Origin: Gari tellinella
Lineage: Eukaryota; Mollusca; Bivalvia; Cardiida; Psammobiidae
Reading direction: 5' to 3'
NCBI GenBank assembly: GCA_922989275.2
Contig: OV277868.1
Span: 20,580,291 to 20,644,290 of the forward strand
Length of the DNA: 64,000 nt
The notes under the pieces: generated by a model
Seen by the model: the letters and a program-made list of their open reading frames with translations, nothing else
What the model was told of the DNA's origin: nothing
Database searches by the model: none
In this document: positions 20,673 to 30,601 of the stretch, piece after piece
Numbering within the stretch: position 1 is the first letter of the stretch
Layout: each line of letters begins with the position of its first letter
Translations under genes and position numbers: made by a program

Positions 20673-20856
20673 CCTTAAGGTGCATTCTGCTTTACCTCGC
20701 CCTTTTAAGTGGTCACCTATATTCACTACTAGAAACTGGCTTTAGGGTAATGGGTTAAACGGGTAATAATTACTTCTGTCCACCGTACCTCGAATACAAG
20801 GTTATTGCATGCCAAGTTCCTCACAGACTGCAGAAGGTTAATGAGCTCTTCGGGCA

Positions 20857-21108
20857 TTAACTCATTATCCCCTGAAACTTACAAAGGTCGAGTCCAGTTT
20901 GCCATAAAGGCTGGTCCATTTTCAACTATTTAGGTTTGTTTTTTTATAATATTTTACAAAATGGCAAACAGTGAAGACCCTGATCAGAGGACTCCTGCAG
21001 GAGCCCTCTGATCAGGGACATCACTGTTTGCATAGGACAGGTGTACTCGTCACAGGTACACTTTTGGCAAAAGATGCATATATGCGTCACTAGGGCTCAA
21101 TGAGTTAA
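20857..21108. mobile_element. Family I MITE, complete
   Basis: TTAA at 20857-20860 and 21105-21108 with ends CTCATTATCCCCTGAAAC and GGGCTCAATGAG. The hairpin (about 20964-21032) has AAACAGTGAAGACCCTGATC, loop CTCCTGCAGGAG. Confidence 0.85.
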
Positions 21109-21140
21109 TCAGTTACCAGGTTTACTGACCTTACCAGATA

Positions 21141-21359
21141 CAGTGGAGAAGACGTTATTCTTTCCCAATAAACGCGTTTTTGCTTTATGCAACAACTGTT
21201 ATGTCCACTGCAAACAGCTTGAAGCCAGATCAGACGCCGGGTAACCAAACTGATTGCCTTTCAGATAATAGTTAGACATGTCAATAAAATTGTAATTTTC
21301 TATACATTTTACTGCATAGCGTTTGCGTTTAAAGGGGGAAGAATAACATTTTCTCCAAT
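21141..21359 (+). mobile_element. Family A MITE with half the hairpin lost
   Basis: CAGTGGAGAAGACG start and TTTTCTCCAATA end. CAGACGCCGGGTAACC runs straight into AAACTGATTGCC, so the inner right arm is deleted. Confidence 0.8.
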
Positions 21360-21580
21360 ATACATTGTACAACAGCATTTGTATTATGCGGCATCTTAAA
21401 AGTAGCATGAGTATACATGTACATGTTATAGCAATATGTAATACATGTACATGCGACTATTTATTACAGGAAAAATTAAGACTGTAAGCTCTATTTTGTC
21501 CTGTATTATTTGCAGTCATCTGTATTTTATGGAATTTATTTTTAACGGAAAAGGTGTATCTTGAAACGGGTTTGGTAGTA

Positions 21581-21826
21581 CAGTGGAGAATCTGTTATTC
21601 TTTCCCGTTTAAACGCAAACGTACGCAAACGCAAAGCACTAAAACGTAGAAAAGAACAACTTTTGGACAATTCTGATATTTCATGTTTATCTTGGTGGCA
21701 AACAGTTTGGAGCCTGATCAGACGCCGGGTTACCCGGCGTCTGATCTGGCTCCAAACTGTTTGCACTGCAAATAATAGTTTTTGCGTAAACGCGTTTATT
21801 GGGAAAGAATAACAGATTCTCCACTG
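21581..21826 (-). mobile_element. Family A MITE, intact
   Basis: Complete with TA on both sides; hairpin loop CCGGGTTACCCGG. Confidence 0.92.
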
Positions 21827-21830
21827 TATA

Positions 21831-22081
21831 TAGTGAAGAAGACGTTATTATTTCCGAATAAACGCGTATACACTTCAACTACCTATATAGTGCGCCTATT
21901 GCAAACAATTATTGATGTCGATTGCGAACGAATTAACCGGCGTCTGATCAGGCTCCAAACTGTTTGCCATTCGGAGTAAAATAGATCGTTAAAAACAAAA
22001 AAGTCATTTTATGCATTTCATTACAATGCTTTTGCGTTTAGTTTAAATTAAAACGGGAACAAACTAACGTCTACTCCACTA
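21831..22081 (+). mobile_element. Family A MITE, old copy abutting the previous one
   Basis: TAGTGAAGAAGACGTTATTA to GTCTACTCCACT. The left hairpin arm has been scrambled (ATTGATGTCGATTGCGAACG), while the right arm (CGGCGTCTGATCAGGCTCC) is kept. Only TATA separates it from its neighbour, so the younger copy probably inserted at its terminal TA. Confidence 0.75.
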
Positions 22082-22257
22082 TATTGTAAACATGTATGTG
22101 GAATCAGGCCACACGCAGGTTAGATATTTCTTACTGACGTACTTGCCTATACAATAGAACATAAAGTCATTTATCAAATAGCGTTCTGTTAGTAATTAAT
22201 TATTCATTGATAATACGTGTAATATATAGGGTCAATCGTTTGTTAGCCGTCACTCAA

Positions 22258-22415
22258 AGGATAACAACATATTATTCTTTCCCAATAAACGCGTTTACGA
22301 TGAAATGTTTTCCATTGCAAACATTTTGGAGCCAGATCAGACGCCGGATTACCGTGTGTCTGATTATAGGGCGCCAAACGATTTCCCACTCAGATTTGAA
22401 TAAATCGTTAGGAAT
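22258..22415 (+). mobile_element. Family A left-half fragment
   Basis: ATTATTCTTTCCCAATAAAC through a worn hairpin (GACGCCGGATTACCGTGTGTC) to CCACTCAGATTTGAATAAAT; the right end is missing. Confidence 0.65.
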
Positions 22416-22660
22416 CCCTTCAGGAGCTTCCTGCTTTACAATTCTCCTATACCAATATTCCATATGTCTAAATGGGTGTTAGATTTCCTTCAAATCCCAA
22501 CCTAATAGCGCCCGAAGGACAAGTGTTTCAATTGCTGGTTTTAAATTTCATTAATTAACTCTTTCACTGCTGTCTTCATTTGGTTTTCAACTTTTGGAAT
22601 CTTTAGCGATTGAACTGAAGACATACATGTAAGAAAGACAAATACCGTGAAAGAGTCTTA

Positions 22661-22906
22661 CAGTGGAGAATCTGTTATTCTTTCCCGTTTAAACGCAAAC
22701 GTACGCAAACGCAAAGCACTAAAACGTAGAAAAGAACAACTTTTGGACAATTCTGATAATTCATGTCTATCTTGGTGGCAAACAGTTTGGAGCCTGATCA
22801 GACGCCGGGTTACCCGGCGTCTGATCTGGCTCCAAACTGTTTGCACTGCAAATAATAGTTTTAGCGTAAACGCGTTTATTGGGAAAGAATAACACATTCT
22901 CCACTG
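22661..22906 (-). mobile_element. Family A MITE, intact
   Basis: CAGTGGAGAATCTG to ACATTCTCCACTG. It interrupts a short TTAACTCTTTCACTG ... GTGAAAGAGTC remnant at its left (22556-22658) and touches the next family B copy at its right. Confidence 0.9.
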
Positions 22907-23160
22907 TAACCTTTTACCCCCATAGCCTGTTCTAGTTTTGAAAATGATGACAGCATGGTCACTTAAAGTAGTCGGAATGTAAAGCAGAATGCGCCTTCAA
23001 CGCATTAGATGCTTTATTTTCACCCTGCTTTAAGCTAACATCTACATGCTATGATATAGAAAATATTTCTTGTAGTGCACATTCGTGACTGCATCAAATG
23101 GTACTACTCTCTTTAGTCGAAGAATAATATGAAAGGTGTAAAAAGGGTGTAATGGGTTAA
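22907..23160. mobile_element. Family B MITE
   Basis: Left end CCTTTTACCCCCATAGCC, right end GTGTAATGGGTTAA. The hairpin left arm is diverged (AAAGTAGTCGGAATG) and the loop has lost its symmetry (GCGCCTTCAACGC). Confidence 0.8.
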
Positions 23161-23180
23161 GTTGTGAACTGTCGTAAATA

Positions 23181-23364
23181 CAGTGGAGAAAACATTATTA
23201 TTTCTCAATAAACGCGTTTATGCTAAACCTATGCTAAACTGTTTGCCACTCAGATTAAAATAAACAGTCAGAATTATCAACAAAATGTCATTTTATACGT
23301 TTTAGTGCTTTGCGTTTGCGTTTCGTTTGCGTTTAAACCGGAAAGAATAACGTTTTCTCCACTG
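23181..23364 (+). mobile_element. Family A MITE with the left arm and loop deleted
   Basis: CAGTGGAGAAAACATTATTA to GTTTTCTCCACTG, 184 bases. ATGCTAAAC is followed almost directly by AAACTGTTTGCC. Confidence 0.88.
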
Positions 23365-23414
23365 TACACCACATTTTTCTTATTGCGTTGTCGTTTTACA
23401 CGAGTGTTGCTGTA

Positions 23415-23660
23415 CATTGGAGAATCTGTTATTCTTTCCCGTTTAAACGCAAACGTACGCAAACGCAAAGCACTAAAACGTAGAAAAGAACAACTTTTGG
23501 ACAATTCTGATATTTTATGTTTATCTTGGTGGCAAACAGTTTGGAGCCTGATCAGACGCCGGGTTACCCGGCGTCTGATCTGGCTCCAAACCGTTTGCAC
23601 TGCAAATAATAATTTTAGCGTAAACGCGTTTATTGGGAAAGAATAACAGATTCTCCACTG
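23415..23660 (-). mobile_element. Family A MITE, intact
   Basis: CATTGGAGAATCTG to CAGATTCTCCACTG with TA on both sides and a full hairpin. Confidence 0.92.
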
Positions 23661-24030
23661 TAATTCGTACAAATCTACTCATGCCCACAACCATTCAATC
23701 TTATTGAAATATGTTAATTAATATTAGTAAATACCGTATTGAGGTCAAATTTCTTACCATACAAAAGCCTTATTGCAAAATGATTATAAGATATAGTGTC
23801 AAAAACCCGTATCACCAGACCTCTGATTGAAATTTCATATCAGTTATAAAATACATGTAGTTGTTATTTGATGATCAAGCACAATGCAGAAGGCACCTTT
23901 GAGAGCTTTCTGTATTGTATAAGGTGTCCTTTATTAAACTGTCACCTGTCCTTAAGGCTGTTCAAATAAGCATGTCAATGGTAGGATAAAACACGCTTGA
24001 CTGTTAATTTCACAGACAATTACAGTAATG
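23661..24030. other. No gene; worn F-type hairpin near 23881-23945
   Basis: CAATGCAGAAGGCACCTTTG faces GAGAGCTTTCTGTATTG. Nothing else is recognised. Confidence 0.35.
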
Positions 24031-24033
24031 GTG

Positions 24034-24260
24034 TTTACCCCTTCATTGCCTTACCCCGAGTACAATAGTTATTTGCAAACAGTTTGGATCCTGATCAGAC
24101 GCCGCGTAACGCGGCGTCTGATCAGGATCCAAAATGTTTGAAAATCATTTTAATATGTCTGTGGTAAACTCCCATTAATAACAAAACATTGTGGTCGTAA
24201 TAGAGAGGTTTTACTGTAGTTCATTTGACAAATGAAGTATTGAAAGGGTTAAAGGTAATT
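24034..24260. mobile_element. Family D MITE carrying a family F right end
   Basis: CCCCTTCATTGCCTTACCCC leads to a perfect D hairpin (24075-24139). Then ATTGTGGTCGTAATAGAGAG (24190-24209), a family F end, precedes GAAAGGGTTAA. This is a composite formed by insertion and partial loss. Confidence 0.65.
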
Positions 24261-24315
24261 TGAGTGATAGGTCATTAATGACGTGGGGTTGTGAATTCAG
24301 GTATCAAGTATCTCA

Positions 24316-24560
24316 TAGTGGAGAAGACCTTATTCTTTCCCAACGAACGCGTTTATCCTAAGAAATTTATAAAATTGCAAACGGTTGGAAGTCAAACCAG
24401 ACACCGGGTAGCACTGCATCGGATCAGACTCCAAATTGTTTGTCACTTAGTTTATGGTGAATCGTCAATGTTTTCAATACATTGTCATTTTCACAATTTT
24501 ATTGCAATGCGTTTGCGTTTAGTTTCGTTTAAACTTGAAAGAATAACGTCCTCTATACTG
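24316..24560 (+). mobile_element. Family A MITE, old
   Basis: GTGGAGAAGACCTTATTC to GTCCTCTATACTG. The hairpin is diverged (CCAGACACCGGGTAGCACTG). Confidence 0.75.
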
Positions 24561-24578
24561 TTTTGGATACTGTGAGTA

Positions 24579-24823
24579 AAGTGGAGAAAACGTTATTCTT
24601 TCCCAATAAACGCTTTACGCTAAAACTGTTATTTCCATTGCAAACAGTTTGAAGCCAGATCAGACGCCGGGTAACCCGGCGTCTGATCAGGCTCTAAACT
24701 GTTTGCCACCAAGATAAACATGAATTATCAGAATTGTTCAAAAGTTGTTATTTTCAACGTTTTAGTGCTTGGCGTTTGCGTACGTTTGCGTTTAAACGGG
24801 AAAGAATAACAGATTCTCCACTG
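24579..24823 (+). mobile_element. Family A MITE, intact
   Basis: AAGTGGAGAAAACG (first base changed) to AGATTCTCCACTG; hairpin complete. It lies 18 bases from the previous copy in the same orientation. Confidence 0.9.
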
Positions 24824-24999
24824 TACGTGATCCTAAAATATTTGAATTACTTCATTAACCGATTGAGACCTGACTGATATTTGCAATTCAGTCTAGATCA
24901 AGATCATACGTCGTATAATTCGGCGCCAGATCTAGATCAAAACTCTTTCACACTATTCTTTACGTTTTATAAATGCCAATCGCATGAAAACAAGCTATG

Positions 25000-25130
25000 T
25001 AGACAGTAGATCAATGACCACAATGGAAATAAGGAACATATTATTCCTTTTTTGTGTTATCCTTGTTTTAATTATGCTTTGCAATGTTATGTACACTTTT
25101 TACCGAAATAAATCTATCTATCTATCTAGA
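25000..25130 (+). repeat. 3' tail of a retrotransposon with (TCTA)n
   Basis: TTTACCGAAATAAATCTATC runs into four TCTA units (25113-25129). The body upstream is not assignable. Confidence 0.4.
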
Positions 25131-25135
25131 TTAGT

Positions 25136-25339
25136 TTAACCCTTTGCCTGATGGTCGCAACTCAATTGATTTTTGCCGAACAAGTTTGATCATTGTCAGA
25201 AGCCGCGTCACGCGGCATCTCATCTGTATTCAAACTATTTGACAGACAACTTTATTTTTCTTTACTAAAGATGTCTGAATATAACATTATCAAATATAAC
25301 AGTCTAAAATTTCAAACATTCGATATAACAGTGGGTTAA
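25136..25339. mobile_element. Family D MITE, diverged, TTAA intact
   Basis: TTAACCCTTTGCCTGATGG to ACAGTGGGTTAA. The hairpin is worn but its loop GCCGCGTCACGCGGC remains. Confidence 0.75.
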
Positions 25340-25390
25340 GCGTTAAAGTTGTTTGCATACAATCAAACGTTAAAAACGCATTGTCATCTC

Positions 25391-25635
25391 TGACCCTTTC
25401 ATGCTCAAATTATTTGGGAGATGTTTGCCCCTTCACCGTTTCATTGTCGTCTGCTTCAATTTTGTTGTCTGCAATGTCGTTTCAACGTTAAAAAATAAGG
25501 CTGTATGACTAAGAAATTTCAAAACGAGTGTCAAACAGTTTGGATCCTGATCAGACGCCGCGTAACGCGGCGTCTGATCTGGACCCAAACTGTTTGCAAA
25601 AATCAATAAAGTCGCGATCAGCAGGCAAGGGTTAA
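25391..25635. mobile_element. Family D MITE
   Basis: CCCTTTCATGCTCAAATTAT to GGCAAGGGTTAA. The right hairpin arm reads CTGATCTGGACCC against GGATCCTGATCAG on the left, so this D copy has one E-like arm. Confidence 0.82.
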
Positions 25636-25650
25636 AACACGGACTGCTTC

Positions 25651-25676
25651 ATTATATTATTATTATTATTATTATA
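25651..25676. repeat. (TTA)n microsatellite
   Basis: About seven TTA units. They precede an interspersed repeat that also follows TTATTAT at 43215. Confidence 0.8.
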
Positions 25677-26220
25677 CCAGATTTATATAGCGCTCTTTTC
25701 ACACAGGGGTAGTGCGTTCAAAAGCGCTTCACATGAAGTTACACAAATGTACCTACAAACAAGAAAAGACAAAATAACTACAATATGATCTAAAATAAAC
25801 ATGAATAAACATATAAAAGACAGCCCCCAAAATGGCGATCACATTACTCCCATCAATCAGCAATGAAGCAACCGGCTTCTGATTGTCGACCGATAGAAAC
25901 AATAGTAGAGCGCCCAAATGCAGGCCGCAAGGAAAAGACAAATAACTACAATTAGATATAAAATAAACATAATAAACGTACAAAAGACAGCCCCCAAAAT
26001 GGCGATCACGTTACCCAATCAATCAAGAGCAACGAAGCAAATGGCTTCTTTATGCGGAATGATAGAAATAACAGTAGAGCGCCCAATGAAAGCCACTAAA
26101 CATACAGAAGACAGCCCCCAAAACGGCGATTGCACTACCTCAACAATCGAGAGCAACGAAGCAAATGGCTTCTTTGCCATGAGTCCAGTATTAAAACAAT
26201 ACAGAGAGTTACTAATATAG
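25677..26220. repeat. Interspersed repeat start plus three tandem units
   Basis: CAGATTTATATAGCGCTC (also at about 43242) leads into a block in which GACAGCCCCCAAAATGGCGA starts units at about 25823, 25986 and 26112. Each unit goes on to GAAGCAAATGGCTTCTT. The units are imperfect and differ in length. Confidence 0.7.
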
Positions 26221-26314
26221 CATTCTGATTTATCTGTGTTCCACATCAACATTCAACACGCTATATTATTGCCGCCTGTACAATTTGTCCTCTGCGATAA
26301 TTCTAAAAGTTTAT

Positions 26315-26567
26315 TTAACCCATTAATACGCCTTTTTGCCCCATTTTATGCCTTTGATTTATTCCTCTACAGAAGAAAATAAATCCAATTTATACTGTTA
26401 AAAATAAGCATCATAAGAAATAGTTTCTATATTCTAGCAGATGGTAGCTTAAAGCAGGCTGAAAGTAAAGCAAAATGTGCCGTAAGGCACATTCTGCTTT
26501 ACTTTCAACCTGCTTTAAGTTGTCACCTATTTTCAAAACTAGGAACAAGATATGGGGAATGGGTTAA
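26315..26567. mobile_element. Family B MITE, intact
   Basis: TTAACCCATTAATACGCC to GGGGAATGGGTTAA. The hairpin is near perfect with loop GTGCCGTAAGGCAC. Confidence 0.9.
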
Positions 26568-26589
26568 AGGCAATTTTCTTTTAGACAAT

Positions 26590-26680
26590 AATGTAGTATC
26601 AGAATGTCAAACAACTATGACCCAGATGAGATGCCGTGTTACTCTGCGTTTCATCTGGGTTCAAACTGTTCTCCATAATT
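26590..26680. repeat. Worn D/E-type hairpin
   Basis: GTCAAACAACTATGACCCAG faces CTGGGTTCAAACTGTTC around ATGCCGTGTTACTCTGCGT. Confidence 0.45.
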
Positions 26681-28003
26681 ATTACAAATTAGCAAATAGC
26701 GTGCACACGTCAAACGAGATCGTTGGATCATTTCAAAACATTAACACATTTGATATATTGAAACAGTGTTGACCTAATAACCGTATATATTACGATTGCG
26801 AAAAACGTTTGTGTCATATATTGTGGTTCCTCTATTTCTGTATACATGTACATATACACGTTTGATTTTGATTTGATTTGTTTTGATTTTTACGTCGCTT
26901 TCAACAATATTTCAGTCATATCGCGACGTCCAGCTAATTATAGGTGGATGAAGACCCCAGAAGCCCTTTATGCACTATTTCAGGCACAAATCGACAACTA
27001 GGTAGAAACACCGACATTCCGCAAGCCAGCTGGAAGGCTTCCCTACATGAAAAATCCGAACGACCCTACTGGGATTCGAACTCACAGCGGTGAGGAGCTA
27101 GGTGATGTAACTAAGTATTTATTTATTTCTCTTCAGTATACAACATGACAATATATCACAGTTAAAAGTTCAACATAAGATGTACACTGCCACTCTAAGA
27201 TAGAGTTATAAGAGACTATCTACACTTAAATCGTACTTATCACACTATACAATTTCGGAAGTTTCAGATGAAGAGCCCTGAACATTATTTCACTTGCAGA
27301 GATATATTGTTCAGGCCTATTCCATTTCCTTTGTGACAATAACAAGGTTGATTTTCAAGAGGGCTCCACCAACAGAGCACCTAAGAGGCAAAAAGAAATA
27401 GTACCATATCTGCAATGAGAGACCATCTCTTCCAGATAGCCTTGAGGATCCCATCTAAGAAGAGACGATTACCAATTACAGAATGTATTTTTAAGACTTT
27501 TTCAAGGAAAAAGCATATTTCCTAAAACTTAATATCCAAGATAAAAAGTTATTCATTTCAATTAAAATAGGATTATAAGAGACATGAAAATTAACAATAC
27601 TGAATCAGAAATTATTGCACACATCATATCCTTGTCTTACAGCCTCTGTCTGACTGGCAAACATAAATGTTCTTTGATACTAAAATCTATGAGCATCCGT
27701 ATTTGTTACCCTCTGCAGCACTAGAAATAGGTGCTAAAATTGTTTTGAAATTGACCATTTTGAGTCCATTTTATAAACTATTTGACTATAATCTGCAGAA
27801 GAATAACTACTTGTCAGGCAGCAGGCAGTGAAGACCAGAATGCATTATCATTTGAAGGCTACATGGTAAAAGCATATTACAATAACTGTACAATTTCACC
27901 ATCCTCTCTAACTAAGTGTCTGTCGAAGCTAGAATGGTTGGAGAACTCTTCAGTCATCAGAAAAATAAAAAATTACTGTTTACTATAGAGTCTAACTCAT
28001 ATA

Positions 28004-28258
28004 ATCTAACCAATCACCCCATAACTATGCCCTTTAACACCTTTAATCCATTCCCTCATAGAGAGATATTTCTGCTTTATACCATCATGGATATCTATGA
28101 GATATTTCCTTTATTCAAGAAGTTTGTAGCTTAAAGAAGACTGAAAGTAAAGCAAGATGTAACTTCAGGCACATTTTGCCTTACTTTCTACCCATTTTAA
28201 GCCTTCACATCTCTTCCTCTCTTCAAAGCTAAAACCAGGCTATAGGGCAATAGGTTAA
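28004..28258. mobile_element. Family B MITE nested in the LINE 3' UTR
   Basis: CCAATCACCCCATAACTATGCC to GGCAATAGGTTAA. The hairpin is diverged (AGCTTAAAGAAGACTGAAAG facing TACTTTCTACCCATTTTAAG). Confidence 0.75.
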
Positions 28259-28707
28259 CTCTTCTGACTCATATCTAATTAGATTATAGTTATATTACTG
28301 TTTCAAACAACTGGACAAAACATGACCCAAGATCATCAGTATTGCTCTTCTTGTAATAACATGATTGTCTCAAACACCTGTCTCAAGCGGTCTGTTTGGG
28401 GCTGGTTTTAAGCCACACCATATTATTTACTATAAACTTGAGTGGTATTAACTGTAGATATTTACATATAAAATATAAAATTCTCAGATAATCCCAGACT
28501 GAGTATCAGGGTTTGTAGACACTGTATTACAACCATTATATACATGGTAAAAAAAGTGTTTAAAAGTAAAATCCTGATCAGCTATAAAATTCTGATCAAT
28601 GCAGGTTTTGGCAAGATTACAAAATCTCTTAAAACACAGGTTTCTACCTTTCAAGTACATAAAAGAAATGCACTGCAATCCTGAAAGTATTAAAATCTAC
28701 TTAATCC

Positions 28708-29307
28708 CTATCTACATAGGAAGAATCTCCTTCTCTGCAGTATCTCATAACATGTTTTAGCAGATATTTTAATCATATTGGGTTCAGTTAAAATTACTTT
28801 CAACTTGTCCACCTCATTCATTGCTAAAAATTTTGGAACTGACCTCTCAGCTTTGCTGAACAAGACATTTCTAATGTCATTATACAAAATACAGTCTAAC
28901 AAAACATGACTTTCATTTTCTATGACATTGCAAAAAGGACAAACCCGGTGTTCAACTGCTAAGCCTTCAAACCGTCCGGTTTCTAAGCGTATAGGTGCGA
29001 CACCACATCTAAATTTACTGAACGCTGATCTATGATTTGGTGGTAAAATCAGAGTGCAGTACTTTTCAACATGGTATACAGTTTTTAATGTACAGTAGGT
29101 ACGCAGTTTGTTTCGACCACGCCCTGATGGGCCAACAGGTGAATTTAACTTCCTAGACCAGTCATGAACAAATTTTTCCATCATTTTCTCTTGAATTGAT
29201 CTAGTAATATCAAGCTTAGAAATAGGAATTGACAAGCTACAAAACTTTTGTAAATTCAGATCTTTGAAAAACTTTTTAACACAGAAATACCAGTTTTTGG
29301 TATGCTC
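28708..29307 (-). CDS. LINE ORF2 C-terminal fragment
   Basis: About 199 codons ending at a TAG (28710-28708). It aligns by eye with the C-terminus of the LINE at 18.6 kb: both have a PSGRG..LRTY block, HR.AFSKFRCGVAP.R.ETGRFEGL, the CPFC...HVLLDC zinc-knuckle-like motif, and end in an LQRR.F.LCR pattern. The two differ at roughly half the positions in the variable parts, so they are separate subfamilies rather than recent copies. The reverse-transcriptase palm is absent, so it is inactive. No stop interrupts the remaining frame. Confidence 0.8.
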   Translation of the reverse strand, partial: EHTKNWYFCVKKFFKDLNLQKFCSLSIPISKLDITRSIQEKMMEKFVHDWSRKLNSPVGPSGRGRNKLRTYCTLKTVYHVEKYCTLILPPNHRSAFSKFRCGVAPIRLETGRFEGLAVEHRVCPFCNVIENESHVLLDCILYNDIRNVLFSKAERSVPKFLAMNEVDKLKVILTEPNMIKISAKTCYEILQRRRFFLCR

Positions 29308-29741
29308 TGATGTAAGTCGCAGTGACTATACCACTAGGCCACGGAGGCCCCTCACATAGTTAGAAAATAAAATATTTTAAACTACAAAACTAAGCTTCAT
29401 ATCTGTCTTCTACATTTTTCAAAAACTTTTGAAAGGTGTTTATTACATATGTTATAACAGAGTTGTTGCTTGTTGTTGTTGCTGTTGTAGATACATGTAT
29501 TACGGAATAATGTCCCTCAAGGCTCTTTAGCCCTTCTTCACCATGACGTCATCTTCTTTATACATTTTTGTCGTCTGCATTTTATTTTTCAAACATTCTG
29601 CTTATAAGTGAGAGCAATTGTACGAAAGCCGATTAGTGTCACATAAAAAATAAACTTACATAATTATCTCGTAATTACGAGATAATTATCTCGTTATAAC
29701 GAGATCTTTTCTCGTTATTACGAGATAATTATCTCGTTATA

Positions 29742-29987
29742 CAGTGGAGAATCTGTTATTCTTTCCCAATAAACGCGTTTACGCTAAAACTATTATTTGC
29801 AGTGCAAACAGTTTGGAGCCAGATCAGACGCCGGGTAACCCGGCGTCTAATCAGGCTCGAAACTGTTTGCCACCAAGATAAACATGACTTATCAGAATTG
29901 TCCAAAAGTTGTTCTTTTCTACGTTTTAGTGCTTTGCGTTTGCGTACGTTTGCGTTTAAACGGGAAAGAATAACAGATTCTCCACTG
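29742..29987 (+). mobile_element. Family A MITE at the centre of a palindromic unit
   Basis: The element separates CTCGTTA and TAACGAG, so its target TA was the exact dyad centre of CTCGTTATAACGAG. Ends and hairpin are intact. Confidence 0.92.
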
Positions 29988-30387
29988 TAACGAGTTAGTT
30001 TCTCGTTATAACGAGATCTTTCCTCGTTATTACGAGATAATTATCTTGTTATAACGAGATATTTTCTCGTTATAACGAGATCTTTTCTCGTAATTACGAG
30101 ATAATTATCTCGTTATAACGAGATCTTTTCTCGTTATTACGAGATAATTATCTCGTTATTACGAGATAATTATGTCGTTATTACGAGATCTTTTCTATAT
30201 CGTTTAATGATGATTGTGATAATAAGCACACTATACGGGTGAAACTATATGGGTCTATGAGTTTCATCTCCGTCCGTCCATCCATCCATCCGCCCATCCG
30301 TCTGTCTGTCTGTGTTTCAGTATGTCCGTCCTTCAGTTACCTTCAGATAAACGTAGATTTGTAATGACACAATTTGAAGAAATAACT

Positions 30388-30601
30388 TTAACAATTAGCC
30401 CGCCAAATAAATTGTCGTCTGCTATATTTCTCGTCTGCTTCAAGTTTCAAAGTGCTTTAAAGTTGCTCAAAATTGCTGAAAATGTTGTCAGAGTGTCAAC
30501 CAGCTTGGATCCGGATGAGACGCCGAGTTACTCGGCGTCTCATCCGGATCCAAGCTGTTTGCATATGGAGCTATAGCCGTGAGTGGCAGGCTAAGGGTTA
30601 A
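30388..30601. mobile_element. Family D MITE, TTAA intact
   Basis: TTAACAATTAGCCCGCC to GGCTAAGGGTTAA. The hairpin is symmetric with GGATCCGGATGAGACGCC, differing from other D copies by paired changes in both arms. Confidence 0.82.

Larger units (their letters stand above)
18481..20759. mobile_element. Family B MITE split by a LINE insertion
   Basis: The left part (about 18481-18590) ends CTTCAAGCAGGCTGAAAAC; the right part (about 20673-20759) starts ACCTTAAGGTGCATTCTGC and ends AATGGGTTAA. Together they make one B element opened inside its hairpin arm. Confidence 0.75.
27111..29307 (-). mobile_element. 5'-truncated LINE inserted in a SINE, with target duplication
   Basis: The element is flanked by the direct repeat TGATGTAA (27103-27110 and 29308-29315). 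On the minus strand it begins in mid-ORF2 (HTKNWYF) and ends GAGAAATAAATAAATACTTAG. Its 3' UTR contains a family B copy. Confidence 0.88.
26863..29352 (-). mobile_element. tRNA-derived SINE split by a LINE insertion
   Basis: The tail and body lie at 26863-27110 (same sequence as the SINE at 16442-16726); the tRNA-like head lies at 29308-29352 (GTGACTATACCACTAGGCC). The break falls inside the tRNA-related region, between the A and B boxes. Confidence 0.85.

Noticed and set aside
21542..21766. A recurring peptide of about 60 residues (QTVWSQIRRRVTRRLIRLQ and similar) encoded at more than fifteen places on both strands
   Set aside because: Every instance lies within family A copies and is a translation of the hairpin and its flanks. 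The frame is open only by chance and is lost in diverged copies; it would mislead automatic gene finders.
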